Shown here: positions 26,199 through 35,271 of the stretch, one piece after another | How the letters are laid out: every line of letters begins with the position of its first letter | Numbering within the stretch: the stretch's first letter is position 1 | Assembly (NCBI RefSeq): GCF_022206305.1 | Contig: NZ_JAKOIW010000010.1 | Span: 62,001-126,000 of the forward strand | DNA length: 64,000 bases | Direction of reading: 5' to 3' | Source: Gordonia sp. 'Campus' | Lineage (GTDB): Bacteria > Actinomycetota > Actinomycetes > Mycobacteriales > Mycobacteriaceae | Position numbers and translations under genes: made by a program | Notes under the pieces: model-generated | Told to the model about the DNA's origin: nothing | The model's database searches: none | The model's input: only the letters and a program-made list of their open reading frames with translations

Positions 26199-27704
26199 TC
26201 AGCGGCGCAACAGACTTCGCGTCCCGCGTCGGATCACCGCGCGATACACGCGTTCCATGGTTCCCGTCCGCGCGTCTTCGGGGTCGACGAGTTCGTTCTC
26301 GGCGATGATCGACCGCTCGTCGTCGATGGATTCGCGGTCGAACTTCTCCAGCGTCCGGCCGGGGCCCACCAATGCGTCTATGGCCGCGACGAGCGATCGC
26401 TTCTCCGTCACGGCCGCGTCGAAGGTCTCGGCCGTGACATCGAGGTGCTCGGCGAGCAGCCGAGTGCGCATCGAGGTGATCGTCTCGCGCAGGACGCGGT
26501 CACCGTCATCCGAAGGGTTCGCCTCGATGGCCACGTCGCATTCGCTGTCGAAGCCCAGCGAACGGTTGTTGAGGTTCGACGAGCCGATGCGCAGCAGGAC
26601 GTCGTCGACGATCAGGACCTTCGCGTGCACATAGATGGGATCACCGTCTGAGGTGACGGGGTAGAAGGCGCGGAACCGACCGTGCACATCCGCCCGCCAG
26701 AGCAACTGCAGGAGTTTGTGGCGGGCACCGTCCATGGCGAGACGTTCCACGCGACTGTCCGAGTGACGCGGCAGCACGACGACGATCTCGGGACCGTCCG
26801 GTTCGGCGAGCCGGTCGGCGAGTGCCTCGGCGATCTCCCGCGCAGCCAGGTACTGACTCTCTATGTAGATCGTCCGTCGGGCCGCGGCGAAGGCGGCGCG
26901 GTAAAGCAGGCGGATCTCCTCCACCTGCGGCCGGGCGTCGTAGTGCGGGACCGTCCGTGCGACCGCGACCTCGCAGTCGGTGAAGGTCACGTCCAGGTCT
27001 TCGGGCCAGATGTCGGGCCCATCGGTGTCGACCAGCGGCGCCAGCTGTTCGCCGGTGGCCGCCTCCCACCGATCGTGGGCGACACCCGCGACCACCCTTG
27101 CGGCGTCACCGTCGAGCGCGACCGTGACATCGTGCCAGGGCCCGTGCGGTCGGCCATCGGGGTCACGTCGGAATTCGTTGTGGGAGAGATGCTCCGAGGT
27201 GTCCCACCGGTCGACCGTCATGTCGATGCCGCCGCAGAACGCGAACTGGTCGTCGATCACCGCGATCTTCTGATGATGTGCCGCCGACACGGGATGCGCA
27301 GCGTCGATCCGGTAGTGCAGGCGACGCCCGGACAGCAGGTCCTGGACGAAGGGGGGCGCCACGCCGCGCAGGATGCCGGTGAACGCGCCGACGCTCCACC
27401 GCAGGACGTGGATCTCCAGTTCGGGACGGTTGTCGATGAGCCAGCGCAGGAAGTTGCCGAGTTCGTCGGGGACCTCGTCGTGCGGACTCCGCGGATCGAG
27501 GCTGATGCGGGTGTCCACATCCCATCCGATGAGCACGACCCGACGCCTCGCCTGGAGCAGCGCCGACTTCGCGTGCAGGAAGTAGTCCGCAGCGTCGACG
27601 ATGCATGCCACGCGGCCTGCGGTCGCGATCTCCCGGCACGTGTCCCCTGCACGCAGTATCGGTTCGTGAGCTGACTCGTCCACCCTGATTACTTCCTCTC
27701 GCAT
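26199..27704 (-). CDS. Phospholipase D / cardiolipin synthase-like protein
   Basis: About 501 residues with two HKD catalytic motifs: HHQKIAVIDDQFAFCGGID near residue 140 and HAKVLIVDDVLLRIGSSNLN near residue 350. The two-motif layout and the sequence ESQYLAAREIAEAL match bacterial PLD-type phosphodiesterases. No N-terminal transmembrane helices are present, unlike cardiolipin synthases, so a soluble PLD is more likely. ATG 27704 is given, but GTG 27683 has GAGGAAG 8 nt upstream and may be the real start. It is convergent with the TetR gene, 4 nt apart. Confidence 0.87.
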   Translation of the reverse strand: MREEVIRVDESAHEPILRAGDTCREIATAGRVACIVDAADYFLHAKSALLQARRRVVLIGWDVDTRISLDPRSPHDEVPDELGNFLRWLIDNRPELEIHVLRWSVGAFTGILRGVAPPFVQDLLSGRRLHYRIDAAHPVSAAHHQKIAVIDDQFAFCGGIDMTVDRWDTSEHLSHNEFRRDPDGRPHGPWHDVTVALDGDAARVVAGVAHDRWEAATGEQLAPLVDTDGPDIWPEDLDVTFTDCEVAVARTVPHYDARPQVEEIRLLYRAAFAAARRTIYIESQYLAAREIAEALADRLAEPDGPEIVVVLPRHSDSRVERLAMDGARHKLLQLLWRADVHGRFRAFYPVTSDGDPIYVHAKVLIVDDVLLRIGSSNLNNRSLGFDSECDVAIEANPSDDGDRVLRETITSMRTRLLAEHLDVTAETFDAAVTEKRSLVAAIDALVGPGRTLEKFDRESIDDERSIIAENELVDPEDARTGTMERVYRAVIRRGTRSLLRR

Positions 27705-27783
27705 CCGGCCTGTCCTCGACCGGCGTCCCATTGTGCCAAGGCGGGGCGCCACCGATTCACGCACCGCCTGCCGCGCGTGGTCG

Positions 27784-28443
27784 ATGCCTACACTCGTCGA
27801 GGTGAGCGCACCTGTCCCCGATTCCCCGGCCGGCGCCGAGCGGGTCGTCCCGGCGCGGCGTCGACGTCGCGCGCCGGCGATCGTCGCAGCATTCCTCGCT
27901 GCGGTCCTCATCGCGGGCGTCGTCGCCTGGCAGGTCGTGCCGGAACGGTGGCTTCCGTGGGACACCGCGGAGTTCCCGCAGGCCGACCCGGCATCGCTCA
28001 CACCGGACCAGCTGCGCATCGTCGATCTCGTACGACAGCAGCACGGTGCGCAACATCCGGGCACCTTCTATTCCGAAGGCGTCGACGAGGCGTGGTGCGC
28101 GAACTTCGTCAGCTGGATCATGCGGGAGGCCGGCCTCCCGCTGGTCAACCTCCACTCGGGAAGCTGGCGGATCCCAGGGGTGTACACGCTCCAGGAGTTC
28201 TACGAGGCCCACGACCGGTTCGAGCCCGTCGGCCACCACGACCCGCACGTCGGCGACGTCGTCCTGTACGACCGCTCCTCGGGATTCGGCCAGCACACCA
28301 ACATCGTGGTCGCGGTCGACGGCAGGACCGCCATCACCGTCGGCGGGAACGAGATGGGCAAGATCCGGATACACGCACTCGAGTGGGCATCCGACGGCGG
28401 TGTCGTCGGTTTCGGCAGACTCGCAGGGGGCGAGCGAGCATGA
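27784..28443 (+). CDS. Membrane-anchored CHAP-like amidase/peptidase
   Basis: About 219 residues. A basic N-terminus (ARRRRRAP) leads to one transmembrane segment (AIVAAFLAAVLIAGVVAW). The rest is an extracytoplasmic domain with the CHAP pattern: Cys in DEAWCANFVSWIMREAG and His in GFGQHTNIVVAV, preceded by GDVVLYDR. A role in peptidoglycan cleavage or modification is inferred. The start could be ATG 27784 or GTG 27802. The stop overlaps the next gene by 4 nt (ATGA), so expression of the two is coupled. Confidence 0.8.
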   Translation: MPTLVEVSAPVPDSPAGAERVVPARRRRRAPAIVAAFLAAVLIAGVVAWQVVPERWLPWDTAEFPQADPASLTPDQLRIVDLVRQQHGAQHPGTFYSEGVDEAWCANFVSWIMREAGLPLVNLHSGSWRIPGVYTLQEFYEAHDRFEPVGHHDPHVGDVVLYDRSSGFGQHTNIVVAVDGRTAITVGGNEMGKIRIHALEWASDGGVVGFGRLAGGERA

Positions 28444-29072
28444 CGTTCGAGGGGTTCCCGGAGGCCGCCCTCGACTTCTACGACGATCTCGAGATCGACA
28501 ACTCGAAGTCGTTCTGGGAGGACCACAAGGAGATCTATCGCACGGCCGTCGCGGAACCGATGCGCGCACTCACCGACGCGCTCGCGGACGAGTTCGGTCC
28601 GGCGAAGATCTTCCGGCCCCACCGCGACGTCCGCTTCTCGAAGGACAAGACGCCGTACAAGACGCATCAGGGCGCGTTCGTCGCCGTCGGACCGGCGACC
28701 GGGTACTACGTGCAGATCGGCGCGCCCGGGGTCCGTGTCGGCGCCGGGTTCTACGAGGCGTCGCCGGCCCGTCTCACCGAACTGCGCAGGGCCATCGACC
28801 ACGACATGCACGGACCCGAGCTCGAACGTCTCCTCGACGGGCTCACCGCCGGCGGCTTCGAGGTCGGCGGCGACCGGCTCAAGACCGCGCCGCGCGGATA
28901 CCCCATCGACCACCCGCGCATCGCGTTGCTGCGCCACCGGTCGCTGTCGGTGAGCCGTGACTACGGATTCGACGGGATCATCCATTCCCCGGATCTCGTG
29001 GAGCGCGTACGCCGGGACTGGCGGGCGGCGGTGCCCTTCGTCGACTGGGTCGCGCTGCGCACCGGCGCCTGA
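28440..29072 (+). CDS. DUF2461/TIGR02453-family protein
   Basis: 210 residues. Family features are visible in order: DFYDDLEIDNSKSFWEDHK, RPHRDVRFSKDKTPYKTHQG near residue 60 (the best-conserved block), YYVQIGAPGVRVGAGFYEA, and SRDYGFDGIIHSPDL at the end. DUF2461 proteins are widespread in actinobacteria and their biochemical role is not known. It is translationally coupled to the CHAP-like membrane protein upstream, which hints at a cell-wall connection. No signal peptide is seen. Confidence 0.85.
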   Translation: MTFEGFPEAALDFYDDLEIDNSKSFWEDHKEIYRTAVAEPMRALTDALADEFGPAKIFRPHRDVRFSKDKTPYKTHQGAFVAVGPATGYYVQIGAPGVRVGAGFYEASPARLTELRRAIDHDMHGPELERLLDGLTAGGFEVGGDRLKTAPRGYPIDHPRIALLRHRSLSVSRDYGFDGIIHSPDLVERVRRDWRAAVPFVDWVALRTGA

Positions 29073-29243
29073 CGACGCACCTTCGCGGCGAGTCCGCGGG
29101 AGGCGAATTCACGACGAGTTCTCCGGTTTGGCGCGCGCATGTGTCCGAAGCGGGGTGATACTGGTCGCCGACCGCCTCGGCGGCGCCTAGCACAGAGACA
29201 ACCCGCGCATCCCAGACGATCACGAGCACCGGGCGGACAGCCG

Positions 29244-30662
29244 ATGACGACCTCTCCCGACGGCATCGCCGCGGAGCTCGACGCAGCCATACCGGGACGC
29301 GTGCATCCACCCGGATCTGCCGGTTTTCGGGAGTCGCTGTCCCGCATCTTCTTTCCCGACGCCGCGCGCCGCAACCCGCCCTGCGTGGTCCATCCGCGGA
29401 CCGTGTCGGACGTGGCCACGACGATGCGCGTCGTGTCATCCGCCGGCGGTCGCGTCACCGTCCGCGGGGGCGGACTCAGCTCCAACTGCGTCGACGATGC
29501 CGCCGTGCTGCTGGATCTCTCGGTGCATCTGACCGGTGTCGACGACATCCGCGACGGCACCGTCCGGGTGCAGGGCGGCGCCACCGTCGGCGCGGTGCTC
29601 GACACGCTGGCCGACACCGGGCGGGTGATCCCGGTGGGCATCGTCGGTCTGGCCGGTTTCGGGCTGGCCACCCGGGGTGGAGTCGGATACCTCACCCGCA
29701 GCGTCGGACTCACCCTGGATCATCTCGTCGCGGTCGAGTTGGTCCGGCCCGATGGTGAGGTGGTCAGCCTCCACGAGGACAGCACCGGTGCCGACGCCGA
29801 CCTGTGGTGGGCGGTGCGCGGATGTGCACCGAGTTTCGGGGTCGTGACCTCCGCCGTCCTGCGTACCGTGCCGCAGGGGCCGATGCACGTCGACCGGGCG
29901 GTCGTGGAACTCGATGCGTTGGACGACTACTTCGCGATCGCCCCGACGCTCCCCCGACATTCGACGATGGGCGCGGTGCTGGGATTCACCGACGACACCG
30001 ACGAGCCCGCGCTCCTCGTCTACACGGCGTGCCGGGGCGCCCGGGAGGTCGATCTCGCCGAGGCACGCGAGGCGACCGAGGCGGTGGTGGCGGGCTCGGC
30101 GCGCCCGCCTCGGTTCCGATCACGAACCGCGGGACGTTATCTGAGCGGGCTGCCGGAATTCGCGCTCCCCGGGCCCGATGGCGCCGACCCGCAGGCGATC
30201 TCCCCGCCCGGGTCCGAAACCCTCTCGGAGCGAGGACATTTCTTCGGCAAGTCGGTCTTCGTCGGCTCGACGCCGGGCGCCGGCGTCGCCGACGGGCTCC
30301 GACGCGCGATCGCTGCCGCACCGACAAGCGCGTGCCGGATCGACTTCCAGCACACCGGCGGCGCCCTCGCCGACGTCGACGACGCGGCCACGTCGTTCTG
30401 GGGCCGCGGAGCCGAGTGGAATGTGCCATTGAACGCCATCTGGTCCGACGCCGCCGACACCGATCGGTGCGCGGCCTGGGCCCGCGACACCCTCGACATT
30501 CTCGCGGCGGACTCCATCGGGGTCTACAGCGTCGAGCTCCGGCCCGGGTTCACCGAGACCGAACGGGAGACCGAAGCGGCGTTCGGCGGGAATCTCGCGC
30601 GACTCCGAGGACTGCGGGACCGCATCGACCCGGGACGGGTGCTGGGGGTTTCTCCGCTCTGA
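29244..30662 (+). CDS. FAD-binding oxidoreductase of the VAO/PCMH family, probably non-covalent flavin
   Basis: 472 residues. The FAD-binding PCMH fold is clear at residues 50-230: PRTVSDVATTMRVV, VTVRGGGLSSNC, and GLATRGGVGYLTRSVGLTLDHL. The C-terminus has the berberine-bridge-type motif LRDRIDPGRVLG. In BBE-like oxidases a His in RGGGHS and a Cys before GGGxGWL bind FAD covalently; here these positions read Leu and Val/Gly, so non-covalent FAD is expected. The substrate is unknown. It is the first gene of a co-directional set with two ABM-domain proteins, a broken MFS gene and guanine deaminase. Confidence 0.85.
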   Translation: MTTSPDGIAAELDAAIPGRVHPPGSAGFRESLSRIFFPDAARRNPPCVVHPRTVSDVATTMRVVSSAGGRVTVRGGGLSSNCVDDAAVLLDLSVHLTGVDDIRDGTVRVQGGATVGAVLDTLADTGRVIPVGIVGLAGFGLATRGGVGYLTRSVGLTLDHLVAVELVRPDGEVVSLHEDSTGADADLWWAVRGCAPSFGVVTSAVLRTVPQGPMHVDRAVVELDALDDYFAIAPTLPRHSTMGAVLGFTDDTDEPALLVYTACRGAREVDLAEAREATEAVVAGSARPPRFRSRTAGRYLSGLPEFALPGPDGADPQAISPPGSETLSERGHFFGKSVFVGSTPGAGVADGLRRAIAAAPTSACRIDFQHTGGALADVDDAATSFWGRGAEWNVPLNAIWSDAADTDRCAAWARDTLDILAADSIGVYSVELRPGFTETERETEAAFGGNLARLRGLRDRIDPGRVLGVSPL

Positions 30663-30696
30663 CCGCCATCCCGCCCCACCCCACCCCGGAGGACCC

Positions 30697-31692
30697 ATGA
30701 CCAACGAGATCTCCCGCCCCGACTCCGGGCGGCAGGCCGGAGCCCCCGAAGGAGCCGCGACGCTCATCATCGGTCAGCGTGTCCACGCGGGTATGGACGA
30801 TCGCTACCGCGAGTGGTTCGGGAAGATCGAGGCCGCCGCGGCCGGATTCCCCGGGTTCGTCGGATCGAAGCTGCGGTCTCCCGATCCCAGCCAGCCGGAC
30901 TGGACCGCCATCTACGGGTTCGACTCGGTCGGCCACCTGCAGGACTGGCTCAACAGCGCCGTCCGACTCGACCTCGTCGACGAGGGCGCACACCTCTTCG
31001 ACGGCCCGGCCACCGCCCAGGTGCTCGCGCCGGGCACCGCCGAGCCGGAGACCCTGGTGACCGTGGTGGTCACCCACCGCGTCGACGAGTCCAGAGTCGA
31101 CGACTTCCTGGCGTGGCAACGACAGGTCGACGACGCCGAACACCGCTTCCCCGGCTTCCGGGGGACCGAACTGTTCCGGCCGATCCCCGGCGTCCAGGAG
31201 GAGTGGACCATCTCCTACCGTTTCGACACCGCCGAGCACCTCGACTCCTGGCTGACATCCGGTGAGCGTGCCCGGCTCCTGGCCGAGGCCGAGGACTTCG
31301 GCGACTTCACGCTGCGCCGGATCGACCACTCCTTCGGCAACTGGTTCTCGCACGGCGACGACGACGCACCACCGCCGTCCAACCTCAAGACGTCTGTGGC
31401 GGTCTGGGTCGGCCTCTATCCCACGGTCGTGTTCCTCACCCTGATGACCGCGCCTCTCGGCATGCCGCTGTGGCTGGGCATGCTGATCGGGAATCTATTG
31501 TCCAGCTTCGCGATGAGCTACCTCACGATGCCCTATTACGTGAACCGTCTCCTCGGATGGTGGCTGCAACCGAGAACGCCTGCGCCGCACACGCGGACCA
31601 ACATCCGGGGCACGTTGTTCATCATCGCGTTGAATGCGGCCTGGGTCGCGGTCTTCTATCTGATCACGGTCCAGTTCTGGACTCTCCCGTGA
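30697..31692 (+). CDS. Twin ABM-domain protein with C-terminal membrane segments (copy 1)
   Basis: 331 residues. Two antibiotic-biosynthesis-monooxygenase-type ferredoxin-like repeats lie at about 25-110 (LIIGQRVHAGMDDRYREWF, FVGSKLRSPD) and 120-205 (VVVTHRVDESRVDDFLAWQ, FRGTELFRPI). They are followed by about 120 residues with three or four hydrophobic spans (VWVGLYPTVVFLTLMTAPLG and LFIIALNAAWVAVFYLI). ABM folds in oxygenases and quinol oxidases need no cofactor or a simple one. Membrane attachment at the C-terminus is unusual for small ABM enzymes. A paralog is encoded at 34180-35241. Confidence 0.8.
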   Translation: MTNEISRPDSGRQAGAPEGAATLIIGQRVHAGMDDRYREWFGKIEAAAAGFPGFVGSKLRSPDPSQPDWTAIYGFDSVGHLQDWLNSAVRLDLVDEGAHLFDGPATAQVLAPGTAEPETLVTVVVTHRVDESRVDDFLAWQRQVDDAEHRFPGFRGTELFRPIPGVQEEWTISYRFDTAEHLDSWLTSGERARLLAEAEDFGDFTLRRIDHSFGNWFSHGDDDAPPPSNLKTSVAVWVGLYPTVVFLTLMTAPLGMPLWLGMLIGNLLSSFAMSYLTMPYYVNRLLGWWLQPRTPAPHTRTNIRGTLFIIALNAAWVAVFYLITVQFWTLP

Positions 31693-31702
31693 GTATGTCG
31701 CC

Positions 31703-32838
31703 GTGACCGCGGGTGCAGACGGACCTCGCTCCGGCCGAATCGTGGGCATCCTGCTGTGCGTGGTCCCGCTGAGCCAGATCCCTCTGGACATCTACACGCC
31801 GGCCATGCCCGACATGGTGACGGACCTCTCGTCCACCTCGACGGCTGTGCAGGCCTCCGTCACCGCCTACATGCTCGGCCTCGCAGTGGGTTTCATCCCC
31901 GTCGGCGTGCTCGCCGACACCTGGGGACGCAAGCGGGTGCTGACGGTCTGCATCGGCGTGGTCATCGTCGCCAGCCTCGGCTGTGCGACCGCGACCGCGG
32001 TGCCGATGCTGCTCGGTGCCCGCTTCGTGCAGGGATTGGGCGCATGCGCGTGCATGGTCTTGAGTTATGCCGTTGCCGCCGATTGCTTTCGCGGCAAGAA
32101 GCTGACCTCGGTCGCCGGATTGCTGGGTGCCGCATGGGGTCTCGCCCCGGTCATCGCGCCGGCTGTCGGCGGCGTGCTCACCCAGTTCCTGACCTGGCGA
32201 CTCATCTTCGTCCTGATCGCGGCGATGACCCTCCTCTTGGGCGTCGTGGTCGTGATGGCGCTGCCGGAGACGCTCTCCCCGGCCGACCGTGTCCCCGTCG
32301 ATGTGCGCGCTACGTCGCGGACCTCGGTGACGATCGTCACTCACCCCGTCTTCGCCTGCTTCGTCGTCGTCTTCGGGTTGATGGCGGCGGCTCAGCTCGC
32401 CTTCGGCGTCGCGGGCCCGTTCCTCTACCAGTCCACACTGGGATTCACGCCTGCCGCGTATGGTCTGATCGCCCTGTGTGTGGGTGCGGTGTCCTCTGCC
32501 CGCAGATGTACGGCCTCGCCTTGGGCCTGTTCACCAGGAATCTCGGCCTGGTCGGTGGGATCGCCACCGCGGCGTCGTATCTCATCGTCTCGGTGGCCCT
32601 CACCCTGGTGGGCGTGCTCCCCGAGACGTCACCGGCCCCGCTGGGTTGGCTCTACGCCGGTTGTGGGCTCACCGGAGTCGTGCTCCTCGCGTGGGCGACA
32701 TCTGGCCGGCGACGGACCGATCAACCGACCACTCCGGGCGTTCCGACAACGGCTGACCCACAACGTCTTTCCCGCCACGAGCGCAGCGACCCAGCGCACA
32801 CACCTACCGTAAGCACACCAACCGAGGAGCACCGATGA
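31703..32838 (+). pseudogene. MFS transporter (Bcr/CflA-type), internal deletion with frameshift
   Basis: The first part (from GTG 31703) reads as a normal drug:H+ antiporter N-half: PLSQIPLDIYTPAMPDMV, GVLADTWGRKRVLTV (motif A), and helices to YGLIALCVGA at about residue 262. It then runs on out of phase from about 32490. The other frame resumes with LGLFTRNLGLVGGIATAAS, which fits helix 10-11 of the family, and continues to a TGA at 32838 that overlaps the guaD ATG by 4 nt. The gap relative to a ~400-residue family member is about 70 residues (helices 8-10). So a deletion removed the middle of the C-half and broke the frame. Non-functional unless the truncated form acts alone. Confidence 0.75.
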
Positions 32839-34232
32839 CCGACACCGTCCACTATGGGCACATCTTCCACCTGGCCGGGAGTCCCGCGATCACGGAGGCG
32901 GTCGACGCCCTGGTGTCCATCCCCGACGGCGCTCTGGTCGTCGGCGAGGACGGCACTGTCAAGTTCGCCGGCGAGAAAGCCGATCTCCCGGCCGAGTTCG
33001 CTTCAGCAGAGGTCCACGAGCACCCGGGCGGATACCTCATCCCGGGATTCGTCGACACCCACATCCACTTCCCACAGACCTACGCCGGCGACTCCTACGG
33101 CGGCGGTCAATTGCTCGAGTGGCTCAACCTGTGCATCTTCCCGTCCGAATCCAAGTTCGCCGACCCCGACTTCGCCCAGGCCGCGGCCGTCGAATTCACG
33201 CGACGTCGAGTCGCCGCGGGGACGACGGCGATGATGGTGTTCGGCTCCGCCTTCCCCCACGCCCAGGACTCCTTGTTCTCCGAGACCAAGAAGGCGGGGC
33301 TGCGCATCGTGGCCGGCCGGGGTATCCAGACGGTCGGCGGCGACACCGCCAAGCCGTTGCTGACCTCAGAAGAAGATGCGATCCGTCTCACCCGCGCCGA
33401 GATCGACAAGTGGCACGCCGCCGACACCGGCGACCACCGCACAGCACTGCTCCACGTCGCGATCGTTCCGCGGTTCTCGTTGTCGGTGACCACCGAGACG
33501 CTGAAGAACCTCGGCGAGCTCTACGACGAGTACCGCGACCAGGGCGTCTACGTTCATACCCATCTGAACGAGAACAACCGTCCCGGCACCGGCGAGATCG
33601 ACACCACCAAGGAGGTCTACCAGGTCGACTCCTACCTCGACACCTACGACGGCAAGTTCCTGCCCGGCTCGCAGGTCGGCGGCAAGAGCCTGCTCGGGAG
33701 GCGGACCATCCTCGCGCATTCGGTGCACTGTCAGGACGCTGAGCTCGCACGCATGGCCGAGACCGGCACCTCCATCTCCCACTGTCCGGTGTCGCAGTTG
33801 TTCCTCGGGTCGGGCACGATGCCGTGGAAACGCACCGTCGCGGCCGGCGTGAACATCTCCGCCGGAACCGATTTCGGCGGGGGCGACGAGTGGTTGATCC
33901 CACGCGTCCTCGGCGACGCGTTCAAACAGCACATCACCGAACCGGGGGACGCAGGGGTGTCGATGCACCCGGCCGAGATGCTGTTCATCGGAACCGTCGG
34001 CGGGGCGCGCGCCCTTGACATGGAGAACCGCTTCGGCAACTTCGACCAGGGCAAGGAAGCCGACTTCCTCGTCGTCGAACCCGTGGACGCGCTGAAGTCC
34101 ACGCTGGACAACGCCGTGCGTTCCGACGATCCCGATCTCGCCCGCGACCAGACCCTGTTCGGGCTGCTGATGGGCCTGCGTGAATCGTCCATCGCAGAGG
34201 TCTACGTGCAGGGGCGTCGGGTCACCGTCTGA
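32835..34232 (+). CDS. guaD: Guanine deaminase
   Basis: 465-residue amidohydrolase converting guanine to xanthine and ammonia. Zinc-site motifs: PGFVDTHIHFPQ near residue 75, VHTHLNENN near residue 240, ILAHSVHC near residue 295 and ISAGTDFGGG near residue 345. The N-terminal HLAG and the FPSESKF segment are typical of GuaD rather than cytosine or other deaminases. It overlaps the remains of the MFS gene upstream (ATGA), and the next ORF starts inside its 3' end. It presumably works in purine salvage or use as a nitrogen source. Confidence 0.92.
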   Translation: MTDTVHYGHIFHLAGSPAITEAVDALVSIPDGALVVGEDGTVKFAGEKADLPAEFASAEVHEHPGGYLIPGFVDTHIHFPQTYAGDSYGGGQLLEWLNLCIFPSESKFADPDFAQAAAVEFTRRRVAAGTTAMMVFGSAFPHAQDSLFSETKKAGLRIVAGRGIQTVGGDTAKPLLTSEEDAIRLTRAEIDKWHAADTGDHRTALLHVAIVPRFSLSVTTETLKNLGELYDEYRDQGVYVHTHLNENNRPGTGEIDTTKEVYQVDSYLDTYDGKFLPGSQVGGKSLLGRRTILAHSVHCQDAELARMAETGTSISHCPVSQLFLGSGTMPWKRTVAAGVNISAGTDFGGGDEWLIPRVLGDAFKQHITEPGDAGVSMHPAEMLFIGTVGGARALDMENRFGNFDQGKEADFLVVEPVDALKSTLDNAVRSDDPDLARDQTLFGLLMGLRESSIAEVYVQGRRVTV

Positions 34233-35241
34233 TCGGCGCCGGACACCCCACACCCAGGACATCACGATCGTCACCACCCACGACACCACCGACACCGCGA
34301 TCATCGCCGTGTCGGTGTTCCACACCCGACCCGACGGCGACTTCGCCGGTTGGGCGACGACCCTGGCGACGTCGGCCACCGACTCCGAAGGTTGTCTGGG
34401 AGCCGCGGTCTCGGCGGTCGCCGACGGCCATTTCGACCCGGCGGTCGCGGCCACGTTCGTCGACGAGGAAGCGCTGGACCGGTGGCTGGACAGTGCAGGC
34501 CACGCCGCGGCGCTCGAAGCGGGCCGGGCGCACGGCTGGCTGCCGGCGGCACCCGTGATCGAGCTCGTCGACGGCCGATCGCCACCGCCGGGTGTCGGCG
34601 CGTTCCGTCACGACATCGTGGCGGGCGCGGTCGGCGATTTCGTTGCCGCGCAGCACGTGCTGACCGATGCGGCGAGCGGCTTCGGCGGTTACGAGGGCAC
34701 CGCGCTGTTCGTCGACGAGCAACGCGTTACCTCGTTATCGGTGTTGCGGTTCCGCACGGAGCGGCAGCTCGCCGCCTGGGTGTCGTCGGGTCGACGCAGC
34801 GAGGCGCTCGCCGGATTGCGATCGAGCCTGACGCACGACTTCGAGGCGATGGCGAGCACCACGGCGTTCGGCACGACCGTGCGCACCGACCGCGGCCGGA
34901 TTCTGCAGACGCCGAACTGGAAGTCGGCGATGATGGTCCTGCTCGTGCTCTACCCGACGGTGATGACACTCTCGCGTTTCCTCGGTCCGACACTCGACCG
35001 CGTCGGCGCGCAGCCGTGGCTCGCCCTGTGGATGAGTCAGGTCGTCAGCGTCACCCTCATGCAGTGGTGGTTGATGCCGTGGGCGTCGCGGCCGTTCCGG
35101 CGATGGCTCGACCCGGTCGACGGAAGCAACTGGCGCAGCAACGTGGCGGGAGCCGGCACCGTCCTGCTTCTCTACCTGCTGTGCCTGGCGGTGTTCGCCA
35201 ATGTCACGTGGCTGCAGTTCTGGGACTACGCCGACGCGTGA
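34180..35241 (+). CDS. Twin ABM-domain protein with C-terminal membrane segments (copy 2)
   Basis: Up to 353 residues and paralogous to the protein at 30697-31692: two ABM-type repeats (IIAVSVFHTRPDGDFAGW; FRHDIVAGAVGDFVAAQHVL with GGYEGTALFV) followed by helices (AMMVLLVLYPTVMTLSRFLG; TVLLLYLLCLAVFANV). The true start is unclear. The only in-frame ATG/GTG/TTG before the first repeat is GTG 34180, inside guaD (53-nt overlap); GTG 34309 would trim the first strand, and a non-canonical start around 34270 is possible. Its stop is 30 nt before the YchJ-like gene's stop on the opposite strand. Confidence 0.75.
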   Translation: MNRPSQRSTCRGVGSPSDRRRTPHTQDITIVTTHDTTDTAIIAVSVFHTRPDGDFAGWATTLATSATDSEGCLGAAVSAVADGHFDPAVAATFVDEEALDRWLDSAGHAAALEAGRAHGWLPAAPVIELVDGRSPPPGVGAFRHDIVAGAVGDFVAAQHVLTDAASGFGGYEGTALFVDEQRVTSLSVLRFRTERQLAAWVSSGRRSEALAGLRSSLTHDFEAMASTTAFGTTVRTDRGRILQTPNWKSAMMVLLVLYPTVMTLSRFLGPTLDRVGAQPWLALWMSQVVSVTLMQWWLMPWASRPFRRWLDPVDGSNWRSNVAGAGTVLLLYLLCLAVFANVTWLQFWDYADA

Positions 35242-35271
35242 GCCGTATGCCGGCCTGTGCCGTCCGCGGAG

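Noticed and set aside
26199..28064. Longer 621-residue version of the PLD-like protein
   Set aside because: The extra N-terminus is Arg/Thr-rich read-through antisense to the CHAP-like gene; the domain starts after 27704.
31703..32838. Treating the MFS break as a single-base sequencing error
   Set aside because: A one-base correction would join the frames but still leave about 70 residues and three helices missing.
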